NCBI RefSeq assembly: GCF_021504595.1
Contig: NZ_JACSGT010000003.1
Location: forward strand, 434,001-498,000
Reading direction: 5' to 3'
Length of the DNA stretch: 64,000 bases
Source of the DNA: Chryseobacterium indicum
Lineage (GTDB): Bacteria > Bacteroidota > Bacteroidia > Flavobacteriales > Weeksellaceae
The notes beneath the pieces were generated by a model. That model did not search any database and was not told where the DNA came from. It saw only the letters and a list, made by a program, of their open reading frames with translations. This document shows positions 7,744 to 15,494 of this stretch, piece after piece (the first letter of the stretch is position 1; each line of letters begins with the position of its first letter). The position numbers and the translations under genes were made by a program.

Positions 7744-9121
7744 AAAATATAGGAAGAGTTTATTACTCTTCCTTTTACTTCTATTAGTATTTGTAAATTG
7801 TCAAAAAAAGGACACTAAAAATATTAATAAGGTTGAAAATGCATTACGAATAGATACACTGAATTTAATTACAAATGTTTCATTTTATGATACAGGAACA
7901 TTTGCTCTAAATACTCTTGTAAATCATAGAAATTTCAATTTTTCAATTTCTGGAACTAAAAAAAATGTAAAAGAAAGTAAAGAAATAACACTAACAAAAC
8001 CAACAGTGTTTGAATCCTATGCTCTGGTTAACGGAAAAACAAGAGTTCAAAGATATTTGGTTTTTAGTAAAAATGATACTTTAACATTTGAATTTCGTAA
8101 AAATGGATCCGTTTATACAGGAAATAAGAAAAATGCTATTCTGAATACCTTAATATCGGATAATACTATTTATTCTATTGAAGAACCGGATAATTCTGTT
8201 AATTACATACAGTCGCTTAAAAAAAAATATGACAATAATTTAGCTATAATTAAGCAAGATTCTATTAATTATACTGATTTTCAATACAAGGCGATAAATG
8301 ATTATTTAGAAATATATTTCTACAATAAACTTTTTAATGTAGATTTTTCAAAAATTACAAATCAGAATGTAATTGAAGAACTAGACAAATACTTTGATAT
8401 AGTTAATAACAATATTTTAATATTAAACAGACTTAATGCCGTACAAAATAAAAGTTTAATAATAAATTTATTACGGTATATATCATTTAAAAATAAAAAT
8501 CATCATTTGATTGATAACTTACAATTTCTTGATAAAAAATTATTTAAAACAGAGGCTTTAGATGGTTTTCTTTTGGATTACATGGAAAATGATAATACTT
8601 TAAGTAAGAATGATATTGATATTATGAAAAAGTATATCCGAGAAAGCAGCCTCAAAAAAGCCACTGAGAAAAGCAAAGGGAAAGTTCTGTCTAAAAATAT
8701 ACTAAACTCCACTATTAAAGATGCAAAACTAAACGAAGTTGCCATTAAAAATATATTGTCAGTAAAACATGAAAAATTAATATTAGTGGACTTATGGGCT
8801 ACATGGTGTGTGCCATGTCTTAAAGAAATACCTAATTGGAAAATAGCACAAAAAAAATATAGTGATAAAATAAAATTTATCCGTATTAGTATAGATAACG
8901 ATCAAAAAAAATGGAGCGTGTTCCTAAAAAAGGATATAAATGATGAGTCCAATTATATTATCAGCAACTCTAGTCATCCTTTTATAAAATACTTTGAAAT
9001 CAGCTCAATTCCAAGGTTTCTTTTATTCAATAATAAGTTTGAGGTAATTTCAGATGACTTTGACAGACCAAGTGACAATAATTTTGACATTAAGCTTAAA
9101 GCAATTTTAGATGAAAATTAA
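7733..9121 (+). CDS. TlpA-like thioredoxin lipoprotein
   Basis: A 462-residue protein from the ATG at 7733, chosen because it gives a lipoprotein signal (RKSLLLFLLLLLVFVNC, lipid-anchored Cys23). The N-terminal two thirds are an Asn/Lys-rich periplasmic domain like that of DUF4369-type TlpA proteins. The C-terminal thioredoxin fold has WCVPC (Cys359/Cys362) in DLWATWCVPCLKEIP. It probably acts as a periplasmic thiol-disulfide oxidoreductase. Frequent linkage of such proteins to Bacteroidota peptide clusters suggests a role in folding or tolerance of a Cys peptide, which is inference. It overlaps the upstream small peptide by 11 nt. Confidence 0.85.
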   Translation: MDIKKYRKSLLLFLLLLLVFVNCQKKDTKNINKVENALRIDTLNLITNVSFYDTGTFALNTLVNHRNFNFSISGTKKNVKESKEITLTKPTVFESYALVNGKTRVQRYLVFSKNDTLTFEFRKNGSVYTGNKKNAILNTLISDNTIYSIEEPDNSVNYIQSLKKKYDNNLAIIKQDSINYTDFQYKAINDYLEIYFYNKLFNVDFSKITNQNVIEELDKYFDIVNNNILILNRLNAVQNKSLIINLLRYISFKNKNHHLIDNLQFLDKKLFKTEALDGFLLDYMENDNTLSKNDIDIMKKYIRESSLKKATEKSKGKVLSKNILNSTIKDAKLNEVAIKNILSVKHEKLILVDLWATWCVPCLKEIPNWKIAQKKYSDKIKFIRISIDNDQKKWSVFLKKDINDESNYIISNSSHPFIKYFEISSIPRFLLFNNKFEVISDDFDRPSDNNFDIKLKAILDEN

Positions 9122-10205
9122 TTCTATAATAACGTTTATTTTCTTTCTATCGTTACTATCATGTGAAAAACATGCAAAAACAACCATAATCAAAGGTAAT
9201 ATTCCTAATTTACCAGATGGAACATTATATATATTCAAAGAATCCATGCTAAATAAATTAGATAGCATACCTACATCTAATGGGAAATTTGAGTTAAAAT
9301 ATAAGAACCAATCAAATATTCCAGAGTATATTGGAATATTTCACATTGATAAAAAAAACGTGAAACGAGTTTTCGGGTTTCCAACTAATGTTCCTAAATG
9401 GGGATCTTCTGTTTTTATGACTGATCCTTTAATTTAAGTTTACGGAAGTATTGTAGAATATAAGCCTACCAATATAATGCCTCCTAAAGATGTCATATTT
9501 GTTTACAGCCCAAAATTAAAAATAGGAGAACAAACAACTGCTTTTTTTAATTCGGGTGATCCCATATTTAATTTTGATGATGCAACCCCACCAATCATTA
9601 ATATTATAGAAAATAAAGTAAAACAATACCCATTTTCATATTATTTATTAGATAAAATTAATGAGAATAAAAATAGTTTTGCTCCAGAACAGGTTGACAA
9701 ATTTTTAAAACTCTTCAAAGGAGAAATTACTCAAAGTACAACTTTTAAAAATTTATCCGCCTACAACAAAAAAAGATACACCGAGAAAAATACATCGCTT
9801 CCATCATTGGAAAATATCAGCGGTGAGAAATCTGCTATTTTGGATTCAAAATATAAAAAGCATCTGGTTGTTTTCTGGGCAAGTTGGTGCGGACCTTGCA
9901 GAGAGGAAATCCCTCTTTTGAAAAAAATGTACAGTAAAAAAGATGAATCACTAGAATTTATTTCCATCTCAATTGATGAAGATAAAAATGCATGGAAAAA
10001 AGCACTCAATGAAGAAAAAATGGATTGGAAGCAATTCATCATCAATGGAAAAGATCCAAACTATGAAAAAATTCAGATGCATTTCAGATTAAATGGTGCG
10101 ATTCCATATACTGTTCTTCTTGATAACAATTCTAAGATTTTAAGGTCTACAGTCGGTCTATCCTCAGAGAAAGATTTGCTGGATTTTATCAATGATAAGA
10201 AGTAA
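9111..10205 (+). pseudogene. Second TlpA-like thioredoxin lipoprotein, split by in-frame stop
   Basis: One continuous frame runs from 9111 to 10205, interrupted only by TAA at 9435-9437. The first part has a lipoprotein signal (FIFFLSLLSC, Cys18) and a DUF4369-like domain (TIIKGNIPNLPDGTLYIFK). After the stop the frame resumes at once with VYGSIVEYKP and continues to a thioredoxin domain with WASWCGPCREEIP. One base change (for example GAA to TAA) explains the break. An internal ATG at 9477 would give a leaderless cytoplasmic fragment. It overlaps the previous paralogue by 11 nt. Confidence 0.8.
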
Positions 10206-10321
10206 AAAGATTCAAATTCATTATAAAACCGAATATAATATACTCACAAGCAATAAAATAAACATAAATCACGTTAAAATGAAAAAAGTATTTGTTTTTT
10301 TCAAACATCTGCTTATTTTTA

Positions 10322-11842
10322 ATGAAAAATATTAATATGCTATTGGACAAACTCATTAACTATCTAAAACTCGACAAACAGGAGTTCCTTTTTCAGTTCA
10401 ACTCACACCCAAATTATCCTTCTGCTCTGGCTTTCAGTGATACGTTAAATTTTATGGGCGTACGTAATGATGCTTACGAATTAGATAAAGAATATTGGGA
10501 TGAACTTCCTGAAGAGTTTATTACGATAGTAGATAATTCGTTTTCGCTCGTTAAAAAAAACGGCACACAATATTCTATTTACTCAGATAAAGCAAAGACG
10601 TTAAATAAAGAAGAACTGCACAAAAAATCGACAGACTTTGTTTTACTTTTTGAAAAAGATAAAGTGGAGCAAAAAACCGTGACGAGTTATAAACCTTTTA
10701 TTTATGCTATTTTTGCAGTCGTTCTAATTTATTCCGCAATTAATTTAGCATGGTATGAAGCAGTTTTCAACGTTTTATCGCTGGTTGGAGTTTATATTTC
10801 TTTAGAACTTTTTAACCAGAAATTTGGAAATACTTCTACCGTTATCGGAAGTATTTGTGGCGATACTGCAGGAAATCAGGCTGTAAATTCATGCAACAAA
10901 ATCATTACTCAGGATAAAACAAGTATTTTAGGGCTTAAGTTTTCAGATTTTTCCCTGATCTATTTTGTTGGTCTTACCATTTTAGGATTATTTCTTCCTG
11001 TAACTTCGCTTCTTATTAAAGGTTTCACATTTGCTTCTGTTATTGCAATCGGCTATTCATTGTATGTTCAGGGCTTTGTTGAAAAAACTTTCTGCCGTGT
11101 ATGTCTTTTAATTATTTCTGTTTTAACAGCTCAGATCTTAATCAGTGTTTTACTTTTTCCGCTTATATCTTTTGATCTGAAAACATCTTTGCTTGGTATT
11201 ATTTTGTGGATTGCTGTGTTTTCAATGGTGTTATACTTGAACAACACGCTTGAAGAAAAAGAAACACTACAAAAATCAAACGCAAAAAATTTAAGATTTA
11301 AAAGAAATTATGAACTTTTCAAAAGAGAACTTTTAGAAAACGAAAAAGTAACATTTTCTGATAATGAAACTTTTTTTGTAGGAAGTAAAGATGCCAAACT
11401 GCACTTATCGATTGTTTCAAATCCATACTGTGGATTTTGTAAAGATGCTCACAAAATTGTAGAGAATTTACTTACAAAATATCCAAATGAGATTTCTGTA
11501 CAGATGAGATTTAATTATTCTCCGGATAAACAGAATGAGAAATTCACCAATCTGATTTCAGATTTCATGTATACCTACAGAAACAAATCATCTCAGGAGT
11601 TTCTGCATCTTATAGAATATTGGTTTGAAAATAAAGATGAAAACAAAGTAAGACAAAAAGCAGGAATTACTTCCACTCAGGAAGACCTGGCTCCGCTTGT
11701 AGAAATGTCTGAAGAAAACAGAAATGCAGGATTAAATTTTACACCAATCATTTTGATCAACGGCTATCAGTTCCCGGATAAATATGATCGTGAAGATATT
11801 TACTATTTTATTGATGAATTATCTGAAGACGAAGAAATATAA
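10322..11842 (+). CDS. VKOR-thioredoxin fusion with degenerate C39-like N-terminus
   Basis: About 506 residues (ATG 10322; ATG 10337, MLLDKLINYLKL, is also plausible). Residues 1-120 resemble a C39 peptidase fold without the catalytic Cys. About five membrane segments form a vitamin K epoxide reductase domain with loop cysteines C179 and C191 and the quinone-side pair C258-R-V-C261. A DsbA-like thioredoxin domain follows with YCGFC (C370/C373). Such fusions form disulfides outside the cytoplasm. It stands directly before five Cys-rich export peptides, so oxidative folding of these peptides is the natural inference. Confidence 0.88.
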   Translation: MKNINMLLDKLINYLKLDKQEFLFQFNSHPNYPSALAFSDTLNFMGVRNDAYELDKEYWDELPEEFITIVDNSFSLVKKNGTQYSIYSDKAKTLNKEELHKKSTDFVLLFEKDKVEQKTVTSYKPFIYAIFAVVLIYSAINLAWYEAVFNVLSLVGVYISLELFNQKFGNTSTVIGSICGDTAGNQAVNSCNKIITQDKTSILGLKFSDFSLIYFVGLTILGLFLPVTSLLIKGFTFASVIAIGYSLYVQGFVEKTFCRVCLLIISVLTAQILISVLLFPLISFDLKTSLLGIILWIAVFSMVLYLNNTLEEKETLQKSNAKNLRFKRNYELFKRELLENEKVTFSDNETFFVGSKDAKLHLSIVSNPYCGFCKDAHKIVENLLTKYPNEISVQMRFNYSPDKQNEKFTNLISDFMYTYRNKSSQEFLHLIEYWFENKDENKVRQKAGITSTQEDLAPLVEMSEENRNAGLNFTPIILINGYQFPDKYDREDIYYFIDELSEDEEI

Positions 11843-11894
11843 TTAATAATTAATTTTCGTAATACAAAATTCACTAATTTAGGAAAAATTTAAA

Positions 11895-11928
11895 GCGGAA
11901 TCCGAAAAGCTTAAAAAGAGTAGGAAAT
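11895..11928 (+). promoter_or_regulatory. Bipartite leader motif, copy A
   Basis: GCGGAATCCGAAAAGC, 7 nt, then GAGTAGGAAAT. It ends 18 nt before the ATG of the first double-glycine precursor. The two blocks are shared with copies at 14704, 33389 and 37447 (minus). The role is inferred: a shared operator, promoter or 5'-UTR RNA element. Confidence 0.7.
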
Positions 11929-11946
11929 CTACAAATTATTAATACT

Positions 11947-12108
11947 ATGAAAAATCTAAAAAAACTTTCAAGAGAAAATCTAAAATCTGTAAAAGGAGGA
12001 TATACACAAGAACATACAAAGTTTTGTAACTCCAGAGGGCTTACTCCATGTTTAAGCGGAACTGATGACTTTGGATGTCGTGTTGACGGGCAATGCGTCA
12101 CTTTTTAA
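11947..12108 (+). CDS. Double-glycine-leader Cys peptide 1
   Basis: A 53-residue peptide with leader MKNLKKLSRENLKSVKGG and a 35-residue core with four cysteines (residues 27, 35, 44, 50). The Gly-Gly end is the cleavage signal for C39-peptidase ABC exporters, and one is encoded at 12497. Its leader is almost identical to those of the other precursors here. The even number of cysteines suggests two disulfides in an exported bacteriocin-like or signalling peptide; activity is unknown. Confidence 0.8.
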   Translation: MKNLKKLSRENLKSVKGGYTQEHTKFCNSRGLTPCLSGTDDFGCRVDGQCVTF

Positions 12109-12133
12109 AAAATCATTTAAAATATAAAATATC

Positions 12134-12313
12134 ATGAAAAATCTAAAAAAACTTTCAAGAGAAAATTTGAAATCTGTAAAAGGAGGAATTACTAAAGAAT
12201 GCGCTGAAGGACAGGCTGCTTCTGTAAAGTGCTATATCTCGCAATCTGAATGTACAAATGATCCTGACTCTGGAGGATTTTGCATTCGCTATTGTAATAG
12301 ATATTGTTATTAA
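12134..12313 (+). CDS. Double-glycine-leader Cys peptide 2
   Basis: A 59-residue peptide whose first 18 residues are identical to those of peptide 1 (MKNLKKLSRENLKSVKGG), so the pair arose by duplication with a diverged core. The 41-residue core has six cysteines, ending FCIRYCNRYCY. It lies 25 nt after peptide 1 and upstream of the C39 exporter. Likely exported and oxidised; function unknown. Confidence 0.8.
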   Translation: MKNLKKLSRENLKSVKGGITKECAEGQAASVKCYISQSECTNDPDSGGFCIRYCNRYCY

Positions 12314-12422
12314 TTTCAGCTAATGGCTGAATGTCAAGTGGATCCAAATTTATTAAATATTAAATCCAGACATTGTTCTTTTAGCCTGCGAAGGCATTTG
12401 CAATAAGTATTGCTACTCATAA
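12314..12422 (+). pseudogene. Decayed copy of a Cys-peptide core
   Basis: Just after the stop of peptide 2, in the same frame, the sequence encodes AECQVDPN, resembling its SECTNDPD. After a shift of frame it encodes ACEGICNKYCYS and a stop, resembling its FCIRYCNRYCY. No leader is left. This looks like a duplicated core that lost its leader and gained a frameshift. Confidence 0.55.
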
Positions 12423-12447
12423 AAGTCAAAACTTTTACAAAGAAATA

Positions 12448-12470
12448 GTTGTCGTCTTACCGGCGGCAAC
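12448..12470 (+). terminator. Hairpin between precursors and exporter
   Basis: GTTGTCGTC pairs with GGCGGCAAC through two G-U wobbles around a 5-nt loop, followed by TTATTTATAA. It lies 26 nt before the exporter start and probably lowers exporter expression relative to the precursors. Confidence 0.6.
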
Positions 12471-12496
12471 TTATTTATAAATAAAAACGTCAATCA

Positions 12497-14689
12497 TTGA
12501 AATCTTTTCCTTTCTATCGCCAACCAGATTCTAAAGACTGCGGTCCTACCTGCCTTCGTATTGTAAGCAAACATTATGGCAAAAGTATATCTTTACAGCA
12601 AATCCGTAACCTCTCTGAAACAACAAGGGAGGGAAGCAGTTTACTTGGATTGAGTGATGCAGCGGAAGACCTTGGTTTCCGCTCTTTGGGAGTTCAGATT
12701 AATTTCGAATCTTTAGCGGAGGAAGTTCCTCTTCCGTGTATTGTCCACTGGAATAAAAATCACTTCGTGGTTGTTTATAAAATAGACAAAAACAACAAAG
12801 TTTATGTTTCCGATCCTGGCTATGGACTGATTACTTATACCAGAGAAGAATTCATCAAGTTATGGATCGGTGAAAATGCCAATGAAAAAACAGAAGAAGG
12901 TATTGTTCTTATTTTAGAAACAACTCCTGCTTTTTTTCAGACAGAATTTGATGATCAGGAAAGTAAAGCCAGTTTTTCTTTTCTTTCAAAGTATGTATTG
13001 AAGTATAAATCGCTGGTTATCCAGCTCGCAGTAGGTCTTTTGGCAGGAAGTTTACTCTCTTTAATTTTCCCTTTCCTTACCCAGAGTATTGTCGATGTCG
13101 GTATTCAGAATCAGGATCTCAATTTCATTTATCTTGTTCTCTTAGCACAGGTGATGCTTTTTATGGGAAGAATGGGAATTGAAATGATCCGAAGCTGGAT
13201 TTTGCTTCATCTTTCAGCAAGGATTAATATTTCTATTATTTCCGATTTCTTTATCAAACTCATGAAGCTTCCGATCAGTTTTTTTGATACGAGAATGACC
13301 GGAGATATCATGCAGAGAATTAATGACCATCACAGAATCGAACAGCTTCTCACAAGTTCTTCGCTGAACACCCTCTTTTCATTAGTCAATCTTATTATTT
13401 TCAGTATTGTACTTTTATTTTATGATTACAGGCTGTTTATCGTTTATCTTATCGGAGCAGCAGCTTATATCGGATGGATCAGTTTTTTCCTGAGTAAAAG
13501 AAAAGAACTCGATTACAAAAGATTTTCACAGGTTTCTCAGGAACAGAGTAAAGTGATTGAGCTGATTAACGGGATGCAGGAAATTAAAATGCATAATGCC
13601 GAGAAACAGAAAAGATGGGACTGGGAATTTCTTCAGGTTAAATTATTCAAGCTGAGAATAAAGTCTTTGTCTTTAGAACAATGGCAGTCCGTAGGAGGAA
13701 ACTTCATCAATCAGATGAAAGATATTTTTGTGAGTTTCCTTTCTGCAAAACTGGTGCTTGACGGAAATCTTACTTTAGGAATGATGCTTTCTGTTCAGTA
13801 TATCATCGGGCAGTTAAACAGTCCATTGCTTCAGTTGATTGATTTTATTAAACAGTTTCAGGATGCTAAAATTTCTTTGGAAAGGCTGGGTGAAATTCAT
13901 GATAAGGATGATGAGGAGAATAAGGAAGAGCAATATTCCCACGAAATTCCGGAAAAAGATATTCTGGTGGAAAACGTTTCATTTAGATATACTGGTTCAG
14001 ATGTTCCCGTATTTGAAAATCTTACCCTCAGCATTCCCTTTCAGAAAACGACGGCCATTGTTGGAGCCAGCGGAAGCGGAAAAACGACACTTTTAAAACT
14101 TTTAATGAAATTCTACGAACCTTCTCAGGGAGAAATTCGATTGGGGAATACAAAGCTTAACAATATTTCTCCGAGATTCTGGAGAGACCATTGCGGAGTG
14201 GTGATGCAGGAAGGCTATGTTTTTAATGACACTATTGCCAATAATATTGCCGTAGGTGAAGATTATGTGGATAAGCAAAAATTGAGGAGATCCGTAGAAA
14301 TTGCAAACATTAAAGAATTCATAGAAGAGTTACCTTTAAGCTACAACACAAAAATAGGAAATGAAGGTTTGGGAGTGAGCGGTGGTCAGAAACAGAGACT
14401 TTTCATTGCAAGAGCGGTTTATAAATCTCCTGATTATATTTTATTCGATGAAGCAACTTCAGCTTTGGATGCAAACAATGAGAAAGTGATCATGGAAAAT
14501 CTCGAACAGTTCTTCAAAGGAAAAACAGCAGTTGTGATAGCCCACAGGCTTTCCACCGTAAAACATGCCGATAAAATTATTGTTTTAGATAAAGGAAAAG
14601 TAGTGGAAGAAGGAAATCATGCAGAATTGGTTGCTCTGAGAGGAGAATATTACAGATTGGTGAAGAATCAGTTAGAACTTGGAAATTAA
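12497..14689 (+). CDS. C39-peptidase ABC transporter (peptide processing and export)
   Basis: A 730-residue bifunctional exporter. The N-terminal C39 protease has Cys15 (KDCGPTC), His89 (HWNKNHF) and Asp106 (SDPGYG) and cuts leaders after Gly-Gly. A six-helix membrane domain (about residues 160-440) follows, then an ATPase with Walker A GASGSGKTT, signature SGGQKQR and Walker B YILFDEATSALD. The start is a TTG, fixed by the family's conserved N-terminus (FPFYRQPDSKDCG); no nearby ATG fits. It sits between two sets of Gly-Gly precursors and upstream of its HlyD partner. Confidence 0.93.
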   Translation: MKSFPFYRQPDSKDCGPTCLRIVSKHYGKSISLQQIRNLSETTREGSSLLGLSDAAEDLGFRSLGVQINFESLAEEVPLPCIVHWNKNHFVVVYKIDKNNKVYVSDPGYGLITYTREEFIKLWIGENANEKTEEGIVLILETTPAFFQTEFDDQESKASFSFLSKYVLKYKSLVIQLAVGLLAGSLLSLIFPFLTQSIVDVGIQNQDLNFIYLVLLAQVMLFMGRMGIEMIRSWILLHLSARINISIISDFFIKLMKLPISFFDTRMTGDIMQRINDHHRIEQLLTSSSLNTLFSLVNLIIFSIVLLFYDYRLFIVYLIGAAAYIGWISFFLSKRKELDYKRFSQVSQEQSKVIELINGMQEIKMHNAEKQKRWDWEFLQVKLFKLRIKSLSLEQWQSVGGNFINQMKDIFVSFLSAKLVLDGNLTLGMMLSVQYIIGQLNSPLLQLIDFIKQFQDAKISLERLGEIHDKDDEENKEEQYSHEIPEKDILVENVSFRYTGSDVPVFENLTLSIPFQKTTAIVGASGSGKTTLLKLLMKFYEPSQGEIRLGNTKLNNISPRFWRDHCGVVMQEGYVFNDTIANNIAVGEDYVDKQKLRRSVEIANIKEFIEELPLSYNTKIGNEGLGVSGGQKQRLFIARAVYKSPDYILFDEATSALDANNEKVIMENLEQFFKGKTAVVIAHRLSTVKHADKIIVLDKGKVVEEGNHAELVALRGEYYRLVKNQLELGN

Positions 14690-14703
14690 ATTTTAGGTAT
14701 ACA

Positions 14704-14734
14704 GCGAAATCCGAAAAGCTTATAGAGTAGGAAT
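14704..14734 (+). promoter_or_regulatory. Bipartite leader motif, copy B
   Basis: GCGAAATCCGAAAAGC, 5 nt, then GAGTAGGAAT. It begins 14 nt after the exporter stop and ends 21 nt before the third precursor. Its place between co-directional genes indicates an internal promoter or an RNA-level element. Confidence 0.7.
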
Positions 14735-14755
14735 AAATTTACAAAATCAAATTTT

Positions 14756-14935
14756 ATGAAAAAAATGAAGAAGCTAACAAGAGAAAATCTCAAAGATGTA
14801 AAAGGAGCAGGTGGTCCCACATATCCGGACGATTCTATTTATTATTGCCACTGCGGCGGTACCGGATGGTATATCGTAGAGGAAAAATCATGTATGGATA
14901 TTAACGGCAATTATTATCCGCCTATTTGCCAGTAA
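14756..14935 (+). CDS. Double-glycine-type Cys peptide 3
   Basis: A 59-residue peptide with leader MKKMKKLTRENLKDVKGAGG and a Tyr/Pro-rich core with cysteines at 31, 33, 46 and 58 (YYCHCGGTGW, PPICQ). The expected cut is after GAGG. It opens the second precursor set behind motif B. Function unknown. Confidence 0.75.
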   Translation: MKKMKKLTRENLKDVKGAGGPTYPDDSIYYCHCGGTGWYIVEEKSCMDINGNYYPPICQ

Positions 14936-14963
14936 TTCAATTTAAATCACATTCAAAATTACT

Positions 14964-15194
14964 ATGAAAAATCTTAAAAAATTAACACGTAAAGATCTAA
15001 AAAATCTGAAAGGAAGCGGAGGTGGATTTTCGGGTGAAGGTTTAGGCGGTGGAGATTGCGGAGATTATTTCCCACAAGATCCTCCGATGCCGGGAGAGCC
15101 TTATAACTGCGGCTGCAATTACCTTGCATGGTGCGAAAAAATGTCTGCCTGCGTACACATGAACTTTTATAGTGCAGAAAATTGTCATCTTTAA
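14964..15194 (+). CDS. Double-glycine-type Cys peptide 4
   Basis: A 76-residue peptide with leader MKNLKKLTRKDLKNLKGSGG, a Gly-rich linker (GFSGEGLGGG) and a Cys-rich core (DCGDYFPQDPPMPGEPYNCG ... WCEKMSACVHMN). The core is clearly homologous to peptide 5: CG-YFP-PP-PGEPY-CGCN, then WC-K-SAC-H. The main difference is the inserted Gly-rich linker. The two are diverged duplicates. Confidence 0.8.
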   Translation: MKNLKKLTRKDLKNLKGSGGGFSGEGLGGGDCGDYFPQDPPMPGEPYNCGCNYLAWCEKMSACVHMNFYSAENCHL

Positions 15195-15217
15195 TACAAA
15201 CTAAAACAAATTTTATT

Positions 15218-15415
15218 ATGAAAAATCTGAAAAAACTAACAAGAAAAGATTTAAAAGATCTAAAAGGTGGAGGATTAAATGATTGCGGAGCATATTTCCC
15301 GCCAGAACCACCACTTCCGGGAGAACCGTATGATTGTGGCTGCAACCTTATGTGGTGCGCAAAAAGAAGTGCATGTATTCATCAGAATATGTACTCTCCG
15401 CAAATCTGCGAATAA
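15218..15415 (+). CDS. Double-glycine-type Cys peptide 5
   Basis: A 65-residue peptide starting at the ATG at 15218. The longer frame from 15182 lacks the leader pattern and overlaps peptide 4. The leader is MKNLKKLTRKDLKDLKGGG; the core has six cysteines (NDCGAYFPPEPPLPGEPYDC, then GCNLMWCAKRSACIH) and parallels peptide 4. Processing would use the exporter at 12497. Confidence 0.8.
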   Translation: MKNLKKLTRKDLKDLKGGGLNDCGAYFPPEPPLPGEPYDCGCNLMWCAKRSACIHQNMYSPQICE

Positions 15416-15457
15416 TTAAAAATTTTAAATTTCAATTTAAATCTGATGTATAACAAT

Positions 15458-15483
15458 AGCAATCTTCTTAACGGAAGATTGCT
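15458..15483 (+). terminator. Hairpin between precursors and HlyD adaptor
   Basis: AGCAATCTTC / GAAGATTGCT, a 10-bp perfect stem with a 6-nt loop, ending 11 nt before the HlyD ATG. There is no T tract, so partial attenuation or mRNA end protection is more likely than full termination. Confidence 0.6.
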
Positions 15484-15494
15484 TATATTAAAGT

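Noticed and set aside
10279..10335. 18-codon ORF (MKKVFVFFKHLLIF...) before the VKOR fusion
   Set aside because: Too short to judge, no leader or Cys pattern; may be a chance ORF.
11895..11928. Sigma-54 promoter (GG-N10-GC) in the bipartite motif
   Set aside because: GG is present only in copies A and C, and the -12 TTGC element is missing in all four.
11874..12101. 75-codon minus-strand ORF opposite peptide 1
   Set aside because: It is the antisense shadow of the leader motif and the double-glycine precursor, whose leader is repeated in other genes.
14974..15345. 123-codon minus-strand ORF opposite peptides 4 and 5
   Set aside because: Antisense shadow of two clearly homologous precursor genes.
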